Source: Cristatella mucedo (taxonomy: Eukaryota > Bryozoa > Phylactolaemata > Cristatellidae). Taken from it: a DNA stretch of 64,000 nucleotides. Made by a program: the position numbers and the translations under genes. The notes under the pieces were generated by a model. It was not told the DNA's origin and made no database searches. It saw nothing but the letters and a program-made list of their open reading frames with translations. The stretch spans positions 299,501-363,500 of the forward strand of contig WPIO01000080.1 of NCBI GenBank assembly GCA_009760855.2, read 5' to 3'. This document shows positions 31,194 to 43,429 of the stretch, in pieces (within the stretch, counting starts at the first letter, position 1; each line of letters opens with the position of its first letter).

Positions 31194-31260
31194 TTGGCTA
31201 TCTCTCTTTGTCCCCCTCTCTCTCTCTTTGGCTCTCTCTCTTTGGCTCTCTCTCTCACTC
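31080..31260. repeat. (CT)n-rich array after Runx-B
   Basis: CT, CTGT and CTTTGG units lie immediately 3' of the Runx-B stop, which in sense orientation corresponds to the GA tract after Runx-A. Confidence 0.95.
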
Positions 31261-31274
31261 TGCAGTTCGCAGGC

Positions 31275-33485
31275 TCAATTGAGTGTCGGCGGTAGATCAT
31301 AAGGTCCGCCATAGCTTTGAGAAGCATGCCCTGCCGACAGCACATCAGCAGCGCCAGAGTAAGCGACTGTGGCGGTCTGCACGCTGGAACTGGCAGCTTC
31401 GCCTCCATGCTGGCCTGACATCTGATTTATCGCACCTTGACCTTGCATCGTCCCGAAATGTACGGCTGTACCGCTGTCGCCACCCGTCTCCACTGGCGCC
31501 ATTTGTTCAAGCCGGCAGCCGTAGCACAGGGAGGCGACACTGCAGCGCCGAACCGATCCGTCAGGAGCAAAGTAGCGACTGTTGCACGATCGGTCCGCAT
31601 AGCTTCCAGGTCCCCAAGAAGCGACCGCCGCCTCTGCCAACGACAAAGCTCGCGGCGGCAGTCCGAGAGCAGCCGTCTCCGTTGGCAGTGACGCCGCTTT
31701 TACGGAAGCTTGCTTGCGACCGCCCGCGATTGCCCAGTTCCCTGTAGCCATCAGTGAAGCTGAAGTGGGTTCTGCTGATGTTCGCTGCTGCTGCTGTTGG
31801 ACAAAGGCGGCGGCAGCGGCGGCGGCGATCGCCGAGCTGGCCTCGCTTCCGCGGGCCACACGCTGACTCCTGCCAGAAAAAGCTTCCGGGTATGGTGAGT
31901 AGCGCAGCGTTTCAGTCAGGCTGACGCCATTGGCGAGCCAGGGAAACTGCTGCTGAGCCTGGGGCCGCTGCTCCAACTGGCGCTGTTGCTCCAGCAGCTG
32001 CTGGCCCTGCTGCAGCAGCTGGCCCTGCTGAAACAGCTGCTGCTGCTGATGCTGCTGCATCAGCAGCAGCTGCTGCTGCTGATGCTGCTGCAGCTGCTGA
32101 TGTTGCTGCTGCTGCAGCTGCTGCTGCTTGTGCTCTGGTTGTTCCAGCTTGGCAGACGCTTGGCTGCACGGAGGCAAGGTTGCCTGACTTCTCCTAGAAA
32201 ATATTATTATAGCCAATACTTCAGTATGGAAACAGCAAGTCCTGCTCGGACGCGGTTGAGTCTGGAGGCTAGCCTGAGCGCCCGAGCCAACCAATCAGCA
32301 GGAAAAGCATCGGAGTGGGCCAATCGGGGTGAGAGCGCCTGAGAGGACCAATCGGTGGTGAGAGAGCCGCAGAGCCGGCCAATCGGCAGTGAGAGAGCCA
32401 GAGCTGACCAATCGGTTGTGAGAGCGCCAGAGCTAACCAATTGGTTCTCGGAGATCCGGAACGGACCAATCAGTGGTGAGAGCCCACCCCTTAGCCTGGC
32501 GGCTGCCGTGCAAGCGAAACGAACCTGCCAGTTGTGTCTGCACGACTCTCTTCGGCGGCCTCGGAGCGGCAGGCGGCCGACTGGCCGCTTGGAATTCCGG
32601 CCCAATAATTGATGGGCTCAGGCATCACGCTGGGCTGATGAGGCGCCCAATCGGGGGCCGTTGCACCTTCACGGCCGATCATAGTCAGCTGGCCGCTGGA
32701 CGGGTCGACGACTCGGGTTTGCTTGCTCCTATTCAGCGAAGCAGAAAGGTCGCTTTCGGCCAGCGACGACATCTCAACCGAAGGCATCCGGCTCCAAGGC
32801 TCGCCACCATCAGCCGTCGGCTGCTGCTGCTGCATCGAGGGAAAGGTTCGCTGCTGCGAAAGGTTCGCTGGCGGCTGAGCGTTCGGGAAGTAGCCGCCAG
32901 AAGCAGTTGGTCGACTCGCATCAGAGCCGCCTCTCGTCGTCGGCTGGCAGGCGCCGACCGTCGGAAAGAGCCAGTCCGGCAAGCAGCCGGTAGCCGAGGC
33001 AGCGGCCGCCGGCTTCGCCTCGGCCGAAGCTGCGGCTGCAGCGGACGCGACGAATGCATGGCTTGTCGTATCCACCGCGGCAGTCGCCGTTGTAGGCTCC
33101 CACATGTGGCTCTCGGCCGCGTAGCTGTCGTACGACGGCGTCTGCGGCGGTGGATGAGCAGGCGGCAGCGCCTGCTCACGACCGCAGCCGCCGCCGCCGC
33201 AAAGGTGCCCGTCGTTCGCCATAGGGACGGTGGAGAGCAGGTCATCAAAGTGACCTAGACGGAACACGAGGGGACGTGAAAAAAGGAAGAAGCGACGAAG
33301 GAAGCTCGTGCGAGCGCCCACCACGTGAGCTGACCCAGAAGTAGCCGAGTCGCTTGCCCTCCTTAAACGAGAGAGCGTCTCCTCAAGCGAGACAGTGCAT
33401 CATCAAACTCGGGAGTGTTGCCTTAAAGCGAGAGCTCTGCAGGGGTTTCAACTGCTCTGCTACTTTCAGCCACAGCCGTTCTCTC

Positions 33486-33572
<87 letters not shown>

Positions 33573-35819
33573 ACGTCCCCAAGCTTGCTGCTCGGGCGTC
33601 TCCACAGGCTTGCTAGCCTCGAGCTTGGGAGCGTCGAACTGCTGCTGCCGCTGCAGCTGTGCCGTCACACTATCAGCAGGAGTGAGAACGGCTCCGTAGG
33701 CAGCCTCGGTGCACGGCGACCTGTCGGCCACCGCCGGAGACGATGCGGTTGTCGGCGGTGTGAGGGTGGGGCACGTGCCCCCCTCCCACCACGGCAGGAA
33801 GGCTGGCCGCTGATGATACTCCGGCTTTACGACTGACGCCGCCGCCGACGCCTGCGTCGCAGCCGACCAAGGCCTCGCCACGACAGCCTCAAGAAACGCG
33901 TCTGAAACAAGATTCAAACAGCTTCGTGGGCGATCGTACTCAACTGCGCCAGCCCAGCGTCTCCCTCTGCACTGAGCTGGCTGGCGTCGAAGCAGAGAGA
34001 GCGGCACTGTGGGGCAGGACGGTCAAACTAGCGAGCCGGGCGAAAAGCCGTCGAAAGCGATTGGGCGCTCGAGCGAGCCGTCTAGCTCTTACGCCAAGTG
34101 TTGGTCGAGTGTGCGGCGAGAGCATGAGCAGCAGGTTCGGTGGCTGAAGATGTGAACGTTTCGCAGGCTTCGGCGCCGCCGATAGCAGAGTCTCTAGCGC
34201 TGGCCTCCTCCGCTCCAGCAGCAGCCGAGGCTACAAAGAACCGAGGGCCCGGACGTGACAGTCTCGCGAGTTCGAGAGCGGAAGTGGAAGCGGAAAGTAG
34301 AGCAGAAGTGAGAGCAGCATCGGATGCCACAGTCGTCCCGATGACTCAGTCTGCCTTGCGATGGAAGCCGGCGACGGCAGGGGATTCGCGATTGAGAACC
34401 GAAAGCAGCCATGTGATTGCCAGGCGTGGCAGGCGCTGGGCGTGGCACGCACTGGGCGTGTCAGGCGCTGGGCGTGGCACGCACTGGGCGTGGCAGGCGC
34501 TGGGCGGAAGCATCTTCGTGGCAGGCGCATGTAAAAATAATCATAATATTGCACTTGATAAAGTGCTCTTGGAGAACTTAATCTCTTTCTAGGCGCTTTA
34601 CATTTGCTGCAAAGGGACATGCAATTGAATAGTAAGTAAAATCATGCTTGAAAAACAAACAAAATGAATAATATGGTTAGGGGTGACATGCACAGGGTCA
34701 GCATGCAAATGTGGTTAGTGGCAGCATGCACAGTGTCAGCACGCACAAGCACATCAAGGACGAATCACAGGGACCCACTAAACGCTGTCCTAAATATGTG
34801 TGTTTTCAAGTTCCTTTTAAATGTGGTCAGGTCAGGGGATGTTCTGACGCAGGTCGGGAGGGAGTTCCAGGCTTTGGGAGCATACGAACTAAATGCACGG
34901 TCTCCAAAGGATTTAAGGTTTGTACGAGGTATTTGTAGACTGTTGGATTCCGAAAAGCGGGTGGTACGATGCTTGGCCTGATGGGGTAGTATATCTGACA
35001 GATAGGCTGGAGCAATAGAATGAAGAGACGTAAAAGTGAGCGACAAAACCTCGAAGTCAATCCGTTGCTTGACTGGTAACCAGTGCAGGTCGGCGAGAAG
35101 TGGAGTAATGTGGCAACTGCGACGCTCACAACAGACAAGCCTAGCTGCAGAGTTTTGCACCAGCTGCAATCGCCTGATCGCACATGCTGGTAGGCCAGTA
35201 AGCAGTGAGTTGCAGAAGTCGAGACAGGATGTCACGAATGCATGGACCAACTTAGATGTGGTATCTTTATCTAAACAAGCCCGAATTTTAGCAATGTTAT
35301 GAAGCTGAAAATAGGCCGATTTGGCTGAGGAGATGATATGGTCGTCTAACGAGAGGTCGCTTTGGAATATGACACCTAGATTTCGAGCTGATTCAGCAGT
35401 AGATATGCTGGCAGAGCCAATTTTGAGAGTCTGCCTTTCCAATCGCTGAATCACTCTGGGTTTGCCCACAACTAGTAACGTAGCATGTGGCTCCGGGCAG
35501 GAGCCAACCACTGGCTCTGCACTCTGACCTCTGCACTGACCTTGATAACCTCGACGCTTCGTCCTCACCGGCCGAGGACCGTCCACGGTGACCTTGATCG
35601 GGTGCGGCACGTGGGCCACGATCCTCATGGCGCCTTCGATCGCGATGGTTACCGCGAAGTTCTTTCCTAACGGAAAGATCGAACAGGACGTCGGAATTGA
35701 AAAGTCGCCAAACTGAATGAACCGCTTTCGAGCCGAGAATGACGTCGAAGACGCAAAGCCACCGCAATGCCCCTCGCTCCGTCCGTGGAATGTTGTGATC
35801 CGCCAGGAAAGCTTCATTG

Positions 35820-35859
<40 letters not shown>

Positions 35860-36143
35860 GTATACATACACACATATATATATACATACACACATATATA
35901 TATATATATATAAATGTATATATACATATGTGTGTATATATATATGTATATATATATATATATTATCAAGAAAAAGATTTTTAACTAGTATATATACATT
36001 AGCCGGCGGCAATTGTTGTGAGTGTGTGTGTGCGTGCATTTCTAAACAGCAAACGACATGGAGCATTCGGAACACAACCGAACTCAAAAACATGTAATCA
36101 ACGACTCTGCTGAGAATATATATCTTCCCTTGACTGTGCGTCG

Positions 36144-36194
<51 letters not shown>

Positions 36195-36728
36195 TTCTCT
36201 CTCTCTGGCTCGTCTCTCTCCTCTCTCGCCCTTTCTCTCTCTATTTATCACTCGATTTATTGGATATATATATATATAGATATATATATTTATATATCTA
36301 TATACGTATATAATTCTTAAGGAACAACTGGTCTTTCGCCGCTGACTGTGGCTCATCCTTTTCAGCAGTCCTGACCTGCTACTTCCATGCTACTTACTAT
36401 CTCAACTGCTCTCCTGACTCTGCAATGCTTCCCTCTTTCTCTTTTTTGATTGAGACGAGTCTGTTGACTACCGAAGGCATACCGAAAGCCTCTCAGGCTG
36501 TGATTGAGCTATACAAAACTCTTCTTTGTAACACCCACATGGTCTTTATGACTTTGTGCAGTTGCAAACGGAGATACATTACAAACATGCACATTACAAC
36601 ATATTGGTGTGTGGGTGCGTGTTCTTGTCTTCGCGCGATCTGTCGCCCTCTCACTCTTTATTGCTCTCAGTCTCTCTCTCTTTCTAACCTCTCTCGCTAT
36701 TTTTCTCTCGATCGCTGTGTCTCAGCCT

Positions 36729-36788
<60 letters not shown>

Positions 36789-36821
36789 CTCGCTATCCCC
36801 ACCTCTCTTTCTCTCTCTATC

Positions 36822-36880
<59 letters not shown>

Positions 36881-39282
36881 CTCGCTATCCCCACCTCTCT
36901 TTCTCTCTCTATCTATTTCTATTTCTCTCTCTCTCTCTCTCTCTCTGACTCTGCCTCTCTCTGCTTATCTCCCTTTCATTTTCTCTCGCCATCTCTCAGG
37001 CTCGCTCAATCTATGTGTGCGTGTCTCTCTCTCCCTCCCTCTCTCTCTCTCCTTCTCCCTATATCTCTCTCTCGCCACCCCCCTCTCTATCTTGCTATCC
37101 CCTCCCGCTATCTCGCTATCTCTCTCTCTTTCTCTCACTGTATCTCTCTTTCTATCTCCCCTCTCTCGCTTGTTCTGTCTCATTCTCGCCATCCCTCTCT
37201 CTCTCTCTCTGCCTCTCTCTATTTTTCTCTCTTTTTCTGTCTCGCTCTTATCATATCTCTCTCGTTTTGTATTGCTCTTCTTGGTCATTCGGTATTCATC
37301 TCCCATCACTCCCTGGCTCTTCCGGTCGCACCTGCAGTGCAGCCTGTATTTCCCTAGCCAGCCAGTTCAAGGTTGTATTGCTGCAACTTCGATCCCGAAG
37401 GCTACAGCTGCGGTCCAGCGAAAGCGATGGCGACGCCAGTGAGACCGCCTCTCTTCTGCGGTTGCAGCAGCGGTCATACCCCCATCGGTACCGGATCGTC
37501 TGACCCCTAACCCCGGCCTGAAAACCCACTCAGCTTCCGCCGCAGTGTTGTGCGGCCAAGAAATTAATGAAAGCCGGGCGAGTAACGCGATAGGCGGAAG
37601 TGGCCAGCCTTCAAAGCCTATCCACTTTGCTCCTCCACCGCTCGAGGCTTTTGTGTGTACACCACCGCGCCGGCGAGGGCTCATCTAAGTGGCACTAGGC
37701 AGGATCACTAGGCAGCGTTGCCGATTGAGCAAAAAAAAGTAAAGCAAATGGTCGAGGGAACGGAGAGAGCAGGTGACGATTCGGCGCGAGGCCGTGAGTG
37801 AAAAGGAATTGAGACGTACATCTTTCACCTGCTAATAATAAATATGAAATCTGCGAGAAACGGGCGGCGGTACAGCGAGCGACGACGGAGCGACCGGCGA
37901 CAGCAGGAAGGGGGCAGAGAAGGTCCGCAGCATTCCGGCAGGCCGGCAGTGCCGGAGCGCGGTACGCGGTACCGGGGCCAAGGGCACGTCCGGCGAGTGA
38001 GGCAGGCACACACACACAAAGGGGAGGAGCAGACTCGACAGTTGCAGACGGCAGGCCGTACGAGGCCAGCGCGACAATTTGAGCGACACTAGACGGCGCC
38101 AAAAGGAGGCTCTGACATATGTCTTCGGCGGCGCCCCTTTGCGGCGGCTCGTAATGGCTGCCTCGCTCGCGAGCCTCGGTTTCGGCAATTATCTGGCGTG
38201 ACGACGATGGTGGAGGCCGGCAAGTGTCCGCCGATACCGACACTGCTCCCGATACTGCCACTGCTACCGCTACTAGTACAAGTGCCTGTAACCGTAGCAG
38301 TCGCCGCCACACGACCAGCGGCATACTATCCCCGGTGCTGCATCAGGAGCGGCGCCATTGCGATTACATAATACTGGCGGCTGCCATCTGTGCATGCATG
38401 TAAATAGGTATCTCTGTCTGTAACTCCACAAAGACTATGTGGGTGTTACGCAAGAGAGTTTTGTATAGCTCACTCTCAGCCCAAGCGGCTTTCGGTAAGC
38501 ATTCGGTAGAAAACAGACTTCATCTCACGAAACAAAGGAAAAGTGAGAATCATAGCAGAGTCAGGAGAGCAGTTGACGCAGTGATTAGCAGTTCGTCTCC
38601 GGGCGCCAAAATATCCTAGAAACGCATGTAGGCTACGTGCAGAGTCGCAGGAACGCCGGCCGTCCGCCGACAACCTTTGTCTTATTCAAGTCAGCGTACA
38701 GAACGAACACAGGGCAGCTAGCTACCACGCAAACGCACCGGAAGCAGCTTTTGGGAAGACAGAGGTGGCAAGGCGACAACAAGCGACGCGATCAGCTGCT
38801 GCGTCGCGCAATCGACTCGGCAACCGCCCGGTGTTTGTGCGCGTGCGGGCGAGGGCTATTTTGTCGCGCGCACGCGCGTGGCGAGCGGGCTGTCACTTAC
38901 CGCGACCACTGCGGCCAAAGAAGCGCATGTTCCGGAACTCGGCGACGTTGAAGCACATGAACGAGCGGCTGTTTCCGATCTCGGCGTCGGCGAGCGTTTC
39001 GTTTCCCGCGCGAATCGTCACCTCGGCTCCGCCGCAGCCGCAGCTGCCGCCAGTCGCTGCCGCCTCGTTGGCGCCGTCGTCCAGGACGACCACGAAGAAA
39101 GAGCGCGAGAGAATCTTTTTGCAGCGCACGTGCGACGGCAGGCGCGTGCACAGCACCGTCGGATGGTCGGTGGCCACTATGTCGTCGGCCACAAGCTCGG
39201 CAGCCGCCTCGCTGCTGTACGCGCGGATCTTGCTCAGAGCCATTTCCCGCGTCTGCGACGCCGTCATCGTTAGCACTGACAT
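31275..39282 (-). CDS. Runx (Runt-domain) transcription factor, copy B; five exons
   Basis: Model on the - strand: 39282-38901, 35666-35541, 33901-33575, 33254-32525 and 32193-31275, 827 codons, all junctions in phase. Donors are gtaagt, gtcagt, gtaagt and gttcgt (the weakest); acceptors gttag, tttcag, tctag and tctag. The Runt domain is complete and, unlike copies A and C, keeps Arg at the RUNX1 R139 position ([10 protein letters not shown]); exon 2 reads [12 protein letters not shown] and [13 protein letters not shown]. Exon 4 is about eight times longer than in A, rich in Ala, Pro and Ser. Exon 5 begins with a Gln-rich tract coded by CAG/CTG runs (32150-31960), then [14 protein letters not shown], an Ala run and [13 protein letters not shown], and extends about 80 residues past the point where A stops. 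The terminus is [11 protein letters not shown], not WRPY. B looks like the most intact Runx of the three. Confidence 0.87.
31960..32150 (-). repeat. CAG/CTG trinucleotide-rich tract coding polyglutamine in Runx-B
   Basis: Interrupted CTG/CAG triplets on both sides of 32050 encode [19 protein letters not shown] and similar runs at the start of exon 5. Runx-A has only QQQQ at the corresponding place. Confidence 0.9.
32280..32480. repeat. Minisatellite with seven CCAAT boxes in Runx-B intron 4
   Basis: Units of roughly 28-33 bp share the core accaatcggtggtgagag. Seven CCAAT motifs occur in this interval. Runx-A intron 4 (18780-18960) carries the same repeat in sense-matched orientation but more decayed. 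Confidence 0.8.
33483..33568. repeat. (CT)n microsatellite in Runx-B intron 3
   Basis: About 80 bp of CT directly next to the exon 3 donor (gtaagtagag on the sense strand). Runx-A has no such tract in its much shorter intron 3. Confidence 0.95.
34425..34510. repeat. 16-bp minisatellite in Runx-B intron 2
   Basis: About five tandem units alternating gggcgtggcaggcgct and gggcgtggcacgcact. Runx-A has a single equivalent (near 17735), so the array expanded in B. Confidence 0.85.
34540..35480 (-). mobile_element. LINE family 1 in Runx-B intron 2, ORF2 C-terminus intact
   Basis: Reads [57 protein letters not shown], then the C-terminal strings [12 protein letters not shown] and [11 protein letters not shown], stopping at 34765, with the 3' tail to 34540. 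The start is a 5' truncation directly after cacatgctacg. The reading frame is continuous with Runx-B exon 2 upstream. Confidence 0.9.
35820..35960. repeat. (TA)n and TATACACA microsatellite in Runx-B intron 1
   Basis: Alternating TA with ACAC and TGTG interruptions, next to the 5' side of exon 2. No counterpart is seen in unit A. Confidence 0.95.
36147..37270. repeat. Large (CT)n-rich arrays and LINE family 2 end in Runx-B intron 1
   Basis: CT tracts at 36147-36240 and 36660-37270 flank a LINE family 2 3' end at 36340-36600 (gctcatccttttcagcagtc to ggagatacattac). Long frames across the arrays are repeat by-products. Confidence 0.9.
38400..38570 (-). mobile_element. LINE family 2 3' end shared by Runx-B and Runx-C intron 1
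   Basis: Reverse copy starting taggtatctctgtctgt. The equivalent in unit C at 56785-56965 is almost identical, so the insertion predates the B/C split. Unit A lacks it. Confidence 0.75.
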
Positions 39283-39902
39283 GCTTCCCCTGAGCGCTTC
39301 CTCGGATCGCGCGCGCGTCGTCGTCGTCGTCGGCAAGGTGTCGCCCGAAATCTGCAGATGACGAAAGATGTGCTCGCGAGCGGCTTTCACTCGACCCTCC
39401 TTCTCTCCCCCCACCCGCCACTAGCATCACCATCGTCTAGCCCAAGTATCGCCGGTCCCGTCACCGTCCGAACGACGGACTAAGTCACTGAGGCCAAGAT
39501 TACTGGGGTGAGGAAGAGAGATAGTGGATAAAAGATGGAAACTGCTCGACCGGGCCGGCACCTCGCGTGCTTCCGAATGAAGCTAGTACTCGGCACATAT
39601 AAATCGAGCCCACGACGAAAGATGGCGAACAGACTAAAAACGCGGCGGCGACGGCTCCCTTTGCGACGGCGGCCCGTGGCGATGGCGGCCCGTGGTGCCC
39701 ACGAGGGGCGATAAAAGCGCCACGAGCGGACGGCTAAGCTAGATGTCGCGCTCAACGGATTCGCCTGCAACTTTAGCGGCGGTCGGTCGCCTATAGGCCT
39801 CGCCCGTTGCGACCGGCGCGGAATCCACTTACCTCGGCGGCTGAGTCGCGCGTGCGCGGTCGGTCGAGCAGCGACGTGGAAAAGGACGGTCGTGGCGAGG
39901 CC

Positions 39903-39972
39903 GGGGTCCTAAAATACTCGGGCCCGCTAGAGCAAACGCACGGTGATTGGTAGACGAGCGGAATATTCGGGC
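39903..39972 (-). promoter_or_regulatory. Conserved Runx promoter module, copy B
   Basis: In sense orientation: ctaccaatcaccgtgcg, then tttgctctagcgggcc and tattttaggacc, about 620 bp before the ATG. It is the counterpart of the unit A and C modules. Confidence 0.55.
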
Positions 39973-40149
39973 GGGGCTTGGCGGGGCGGGGCGCCCGCGG
40001 AGGCGGCTGGAAGGAAGTGGAGCGGAGTGCGGCTGGAAGGAAGTGGAGGGGAGTGCGGCTGACGGGCGCCACTGCAGGGCGGACCGCTTGCTCTAAACCG
40101 TCGTACGTGCGACGTGCGTAGACGCGAAAGAATAAGGAAGAGAAATATA

Positions 40150-40153
<4 letters not shown>

Positions 40154-40215
<62 letters not shown>
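40154..40215. repeat. (GA)n tract upstream of Runx-B (CT in sense)
   Basis: 62 bp of GA, lying in the same relation to the promoter module as the unit A and C tracts. Confidence 0.95.
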
Positions 40216-40218
<3 letters not shown>

Positions 40219-40582
40219 AGAGACCGGTGGGGATGCTCCGCTAACCGCCCCTCGAACGACGACGAGACGCCGGCCGACGCCCGTGCGAGTTCGAGGGCGG
40301 CCTCTTGTCTCTTGGATTTTCGCGTGAGCATTTGCTTTCTTTCCACTTGCCGCCGCTGCACGCGACGAGTGTCAAGCGCAGCGGCGGCGGTAACTGGTGA
40401 ATGCGTCGGCCGCTTCGGACTTAGTGAAACCGTCGTAGCTCGTCTGGAAAAAGCGCCATTTCCATTGCCATTTACAGCGCTGACTCTGTACTTGGAGCTT
40501 CAGTAGATATCAGCTTCGTATTAGCAGTAGCAGCAGCTACTGCTGCTGCGGCGCCTACTTACTCGTCAGTGGCCTGCTGCAA

Positions 40583-41218
40583 CTTCCCTTCTGGCTGGAC
40601 TAACAAAAAAAGCAACTAGGCCACTGCAGCTGCCTATGAAGATGGCTGCAATACTAGTTTTTAAGTCCCAGAGCTTTGACCAGGTGCATGTTTTGCTAAA
40701 AGTGCTCAAATGGCTGTCGGTTGATATGCGAATACAGATCCAAGTTCTTGCGCTGACTCACAATGCCCGCCACGGCTGGGCTCCTTCGTACCTAGATGAA
40801 CTGCTGCACCAGTTTCAGCCTCTTCGTGCCCTCAGGTCATGTATGGACAATCAATTAGCTGTTCCGTTCCTGCACTTACAGTCCATTGGCGACAGAAACA
40901 TTTGCTCTGCAGGTCCTAGACTATGGAACTCGCTTCCACGATTCTTACGCAACGACATCTCCTGGTGCCGACTATGGCTCATCATTTTCAATGGTCCTGA
41001 GCTGCGACTTCCATGCTACTCACTAACTCAACTGCTCTCCTGACTCAGCTGTGCTTTCCACTTTCTCTTTTTTGCGTGAGATGAAGTTTGTTGGCTACCT
41101 AAACCTTTAGCCGTAAGCCACTTGAGCTGTGAGTGAGCAAAATACAAAACTCCCTGCGTAACACCCACACAGTCTCTTTATGGCTTTGACGAGTTACAGA
41201 CGGAGATCCATTACATTC
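40583..41218 (+). mobile_element. LINE family 2, 5'-truncated, inserted in unit B only
   Basis: An open frame at 40636-41043 includes GWAPSYLDELLHQFQPLRAL and NICSAGPRLWNSLPRFLRND, the ORF2 C-terminus of an L2/CR1-like LINE, and ends ggagatccattacattcc. Unit C has the empty site (cctgctgcaatagcgcc at 58868-58884). Confidence 0.88.
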
Positions 41219-43100
41219 CATAGCGCCACGAGCAGTAACGGCAGCCGATGCCGCTGCCGGCTGCTGATCGTCGGCACACGCCATGGCCGCCATGCTTTTT
41301 GCATGATTTCTTGCTGACAGTGAATCGTTGACCACACGCCCCCTTCCGCTGAGGTCGTCCCCCCTCAGATTTTCGCCCCCATGATTTCTTCCTCCTACGA
41401 TCCCCACGATGGCCGAGGCCCGATTACCCGCTCGGAACCCTGACGAAATGCCGCCCGACCGCGGGCACAGACGGCTGGCACGCGTGCGGACCGCCGAGCG
41501 CGGCCGATTGACCTGCGCCGACACCGCCCTGGGCTGGCGCCCAGCTGCGATTGGTCGCAATTGTCATGTTTTGGGTAGGCGTGGCTGCCCGATTCAGCAG
41601 GCGCAGGAGCTTTCGCTCGGAGCATGTCGACCGCTGGCCGAATTACGCCCCTTGACGTCTCGAGCCGCCCCCGACGAAATTCGCTTTCGTTTCGCCTGCC
41701 TCTTTCCTGCATGCTTGACAGCATGTCCTACACACTGTCTGCATCTCATTAGGCCTGCTCGTCACAGCGAGTGTACTGACGAGCTCAGCTACGAAGCGTG
41801 CCGCCGCGGCCATTGCTCGCTCGTCCCTACCAATGCTCGCTTTAGCCACCACGAAATGCACTCTCAGCTAAGTACGTCAGACACTATGATTTGTACGCTA
41901 TAAAACCGCTGTCGTCGTGATGTCATCGCGAGGTAAAACACTTGACGAACGTCACTGGCATTCATGCCGTGAGGACAGTGTGCCTTGTACGACCTAGCCT
42001 CAGTGCCGGAAAGTACCTGTCGTAAACTCGCAGCCGAGTTTATGGATTATAAACGAGGTCTCGAGCTGTGAGTGCCCCAGCAGCACTGTCAGGGGCTGGA
42101 TCGGTTCTGTCAGGTGGCGACACGTAGCTTTTCATGGGAAAGCTGCTAGCTGTTAATACAGAGGCTTTGCCATTATCCAAGCTATCTCCTCCCTATCTAA
42201 GAGATCAATAGCACTCTAGACCACAATCTATGTTGCCCATCTGTGGTAGACTCTCAGTGCAGGTTGTGCACGCTCATTCGGCACGGTTGGATCCTGCGAT
42301 CACCATCAATTGTTAGTATCGACTATCGATTATTCTATCCTGTGATCACCTTATTCTTCTTGAGCGCCACTCATCATCGTCTGGTCATCACTGTCTCTGC
42401 TCTGCGACGGTCTAGGTCATATTAGTGTAGTAAATAGCGTCGACGTCAAACCATCAGCAGCTATGACATCCATCCATCCATCGATTACAGCCATCCGACT
42501 AGCCCTTTCAGTAAGGGCTAGCCAAAGGGAATGTGCTTGGTCCACTTATTTTCTCAATTTTCCTTTGCTCTTTCGTTGCCTTATAATAACAATAATAATA
42601 GTAATAATGATACATTTAATAAAGCACCATCAGAGAACATCAATACATGCCTTATTACTTGCAGCAGAACTTACGGGAGTGTCTACCAGTTCACCCCAGC
42701 CGACGCCATGGGCGACTTTCGGAAATCTGTTACGTTTGTACTTAATGTTATTGTAGCCAAAGCAATATTTGCCAGCTCTCTAAATTGAAGGGTTCTGACT
42801 GCCCCCCACCAGCGAACGTGCCTACATCAACCCGCTCCACCAAAGCCTCCGCTTCAAGCTGCGTGCTTCGTGCTAGGGAGACGTGGGTGAAACCTTGAGA
42901 TTATACCAATCTGGCTCTCTGTCTACAGGCGCCACATGTTGTGTCGCACACGGTGTGAACCGTACCATATGCCTGTGTACCTGTACCTCGTGCCAGTCTT
43001 CCAATCGCACAATCACAAGGCTTTCACTTCTATCTTACATGAAGACACCTGAGCGTGTGTGTCGTCGTGTAAAATAGAAATAAAAAAGTGTGTCTTCGCT
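41218..43100. other. Unit B spacer; no gene recognised
   Basis: Overlapping frames on both strands at 41099-41903 are preserved in unit C only as nucleotide similarity with frameshifts, which argues against coding. A reverse LINE tail lies at about 42585-42640. The frame at 42883-43077 recurs in C (61344-61538) with many replacements and no recognisable family. Confidence 0.45.
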
Positions 43101-43429
43101 CTAGTCACTCCTTGCCTGCTTGCCCTCCGTCACGTCGAACTCTTTACTGCCTTAAATTATAGTTCTCAACTCCCTTGCCGAGTCTATTGCTGAAATCCGC
43201 GAGTGCATAGCAGCAGGCACTCTCAAATCGATTGAAGGCAAACGAACTTGCACGACGTCACGAGAAACCGAGCTCTCTTCAGAGAGCAACGAGGCAACAG
43301 CCTAATGCTCGCGGAACTTGGCAACTTCTGCTCATCCAGCTCATCCTTATCCAGCATCTGCAAGCAATCTGCTGCCAAGCGTCCTGTTCCGAAGTGACCT
43401 GCCACTAGTTGACTAGATCAAAAACATAG

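Noticed and set aside
42883-43077. Small cysteine-rich ORF repeated in unit C (61344-61538), as a possible secreted peptide
   Set aside because: No convincing signal peptide, cysteines not conserved between copies, and replacements are as frequent as expected for neutral DNA.
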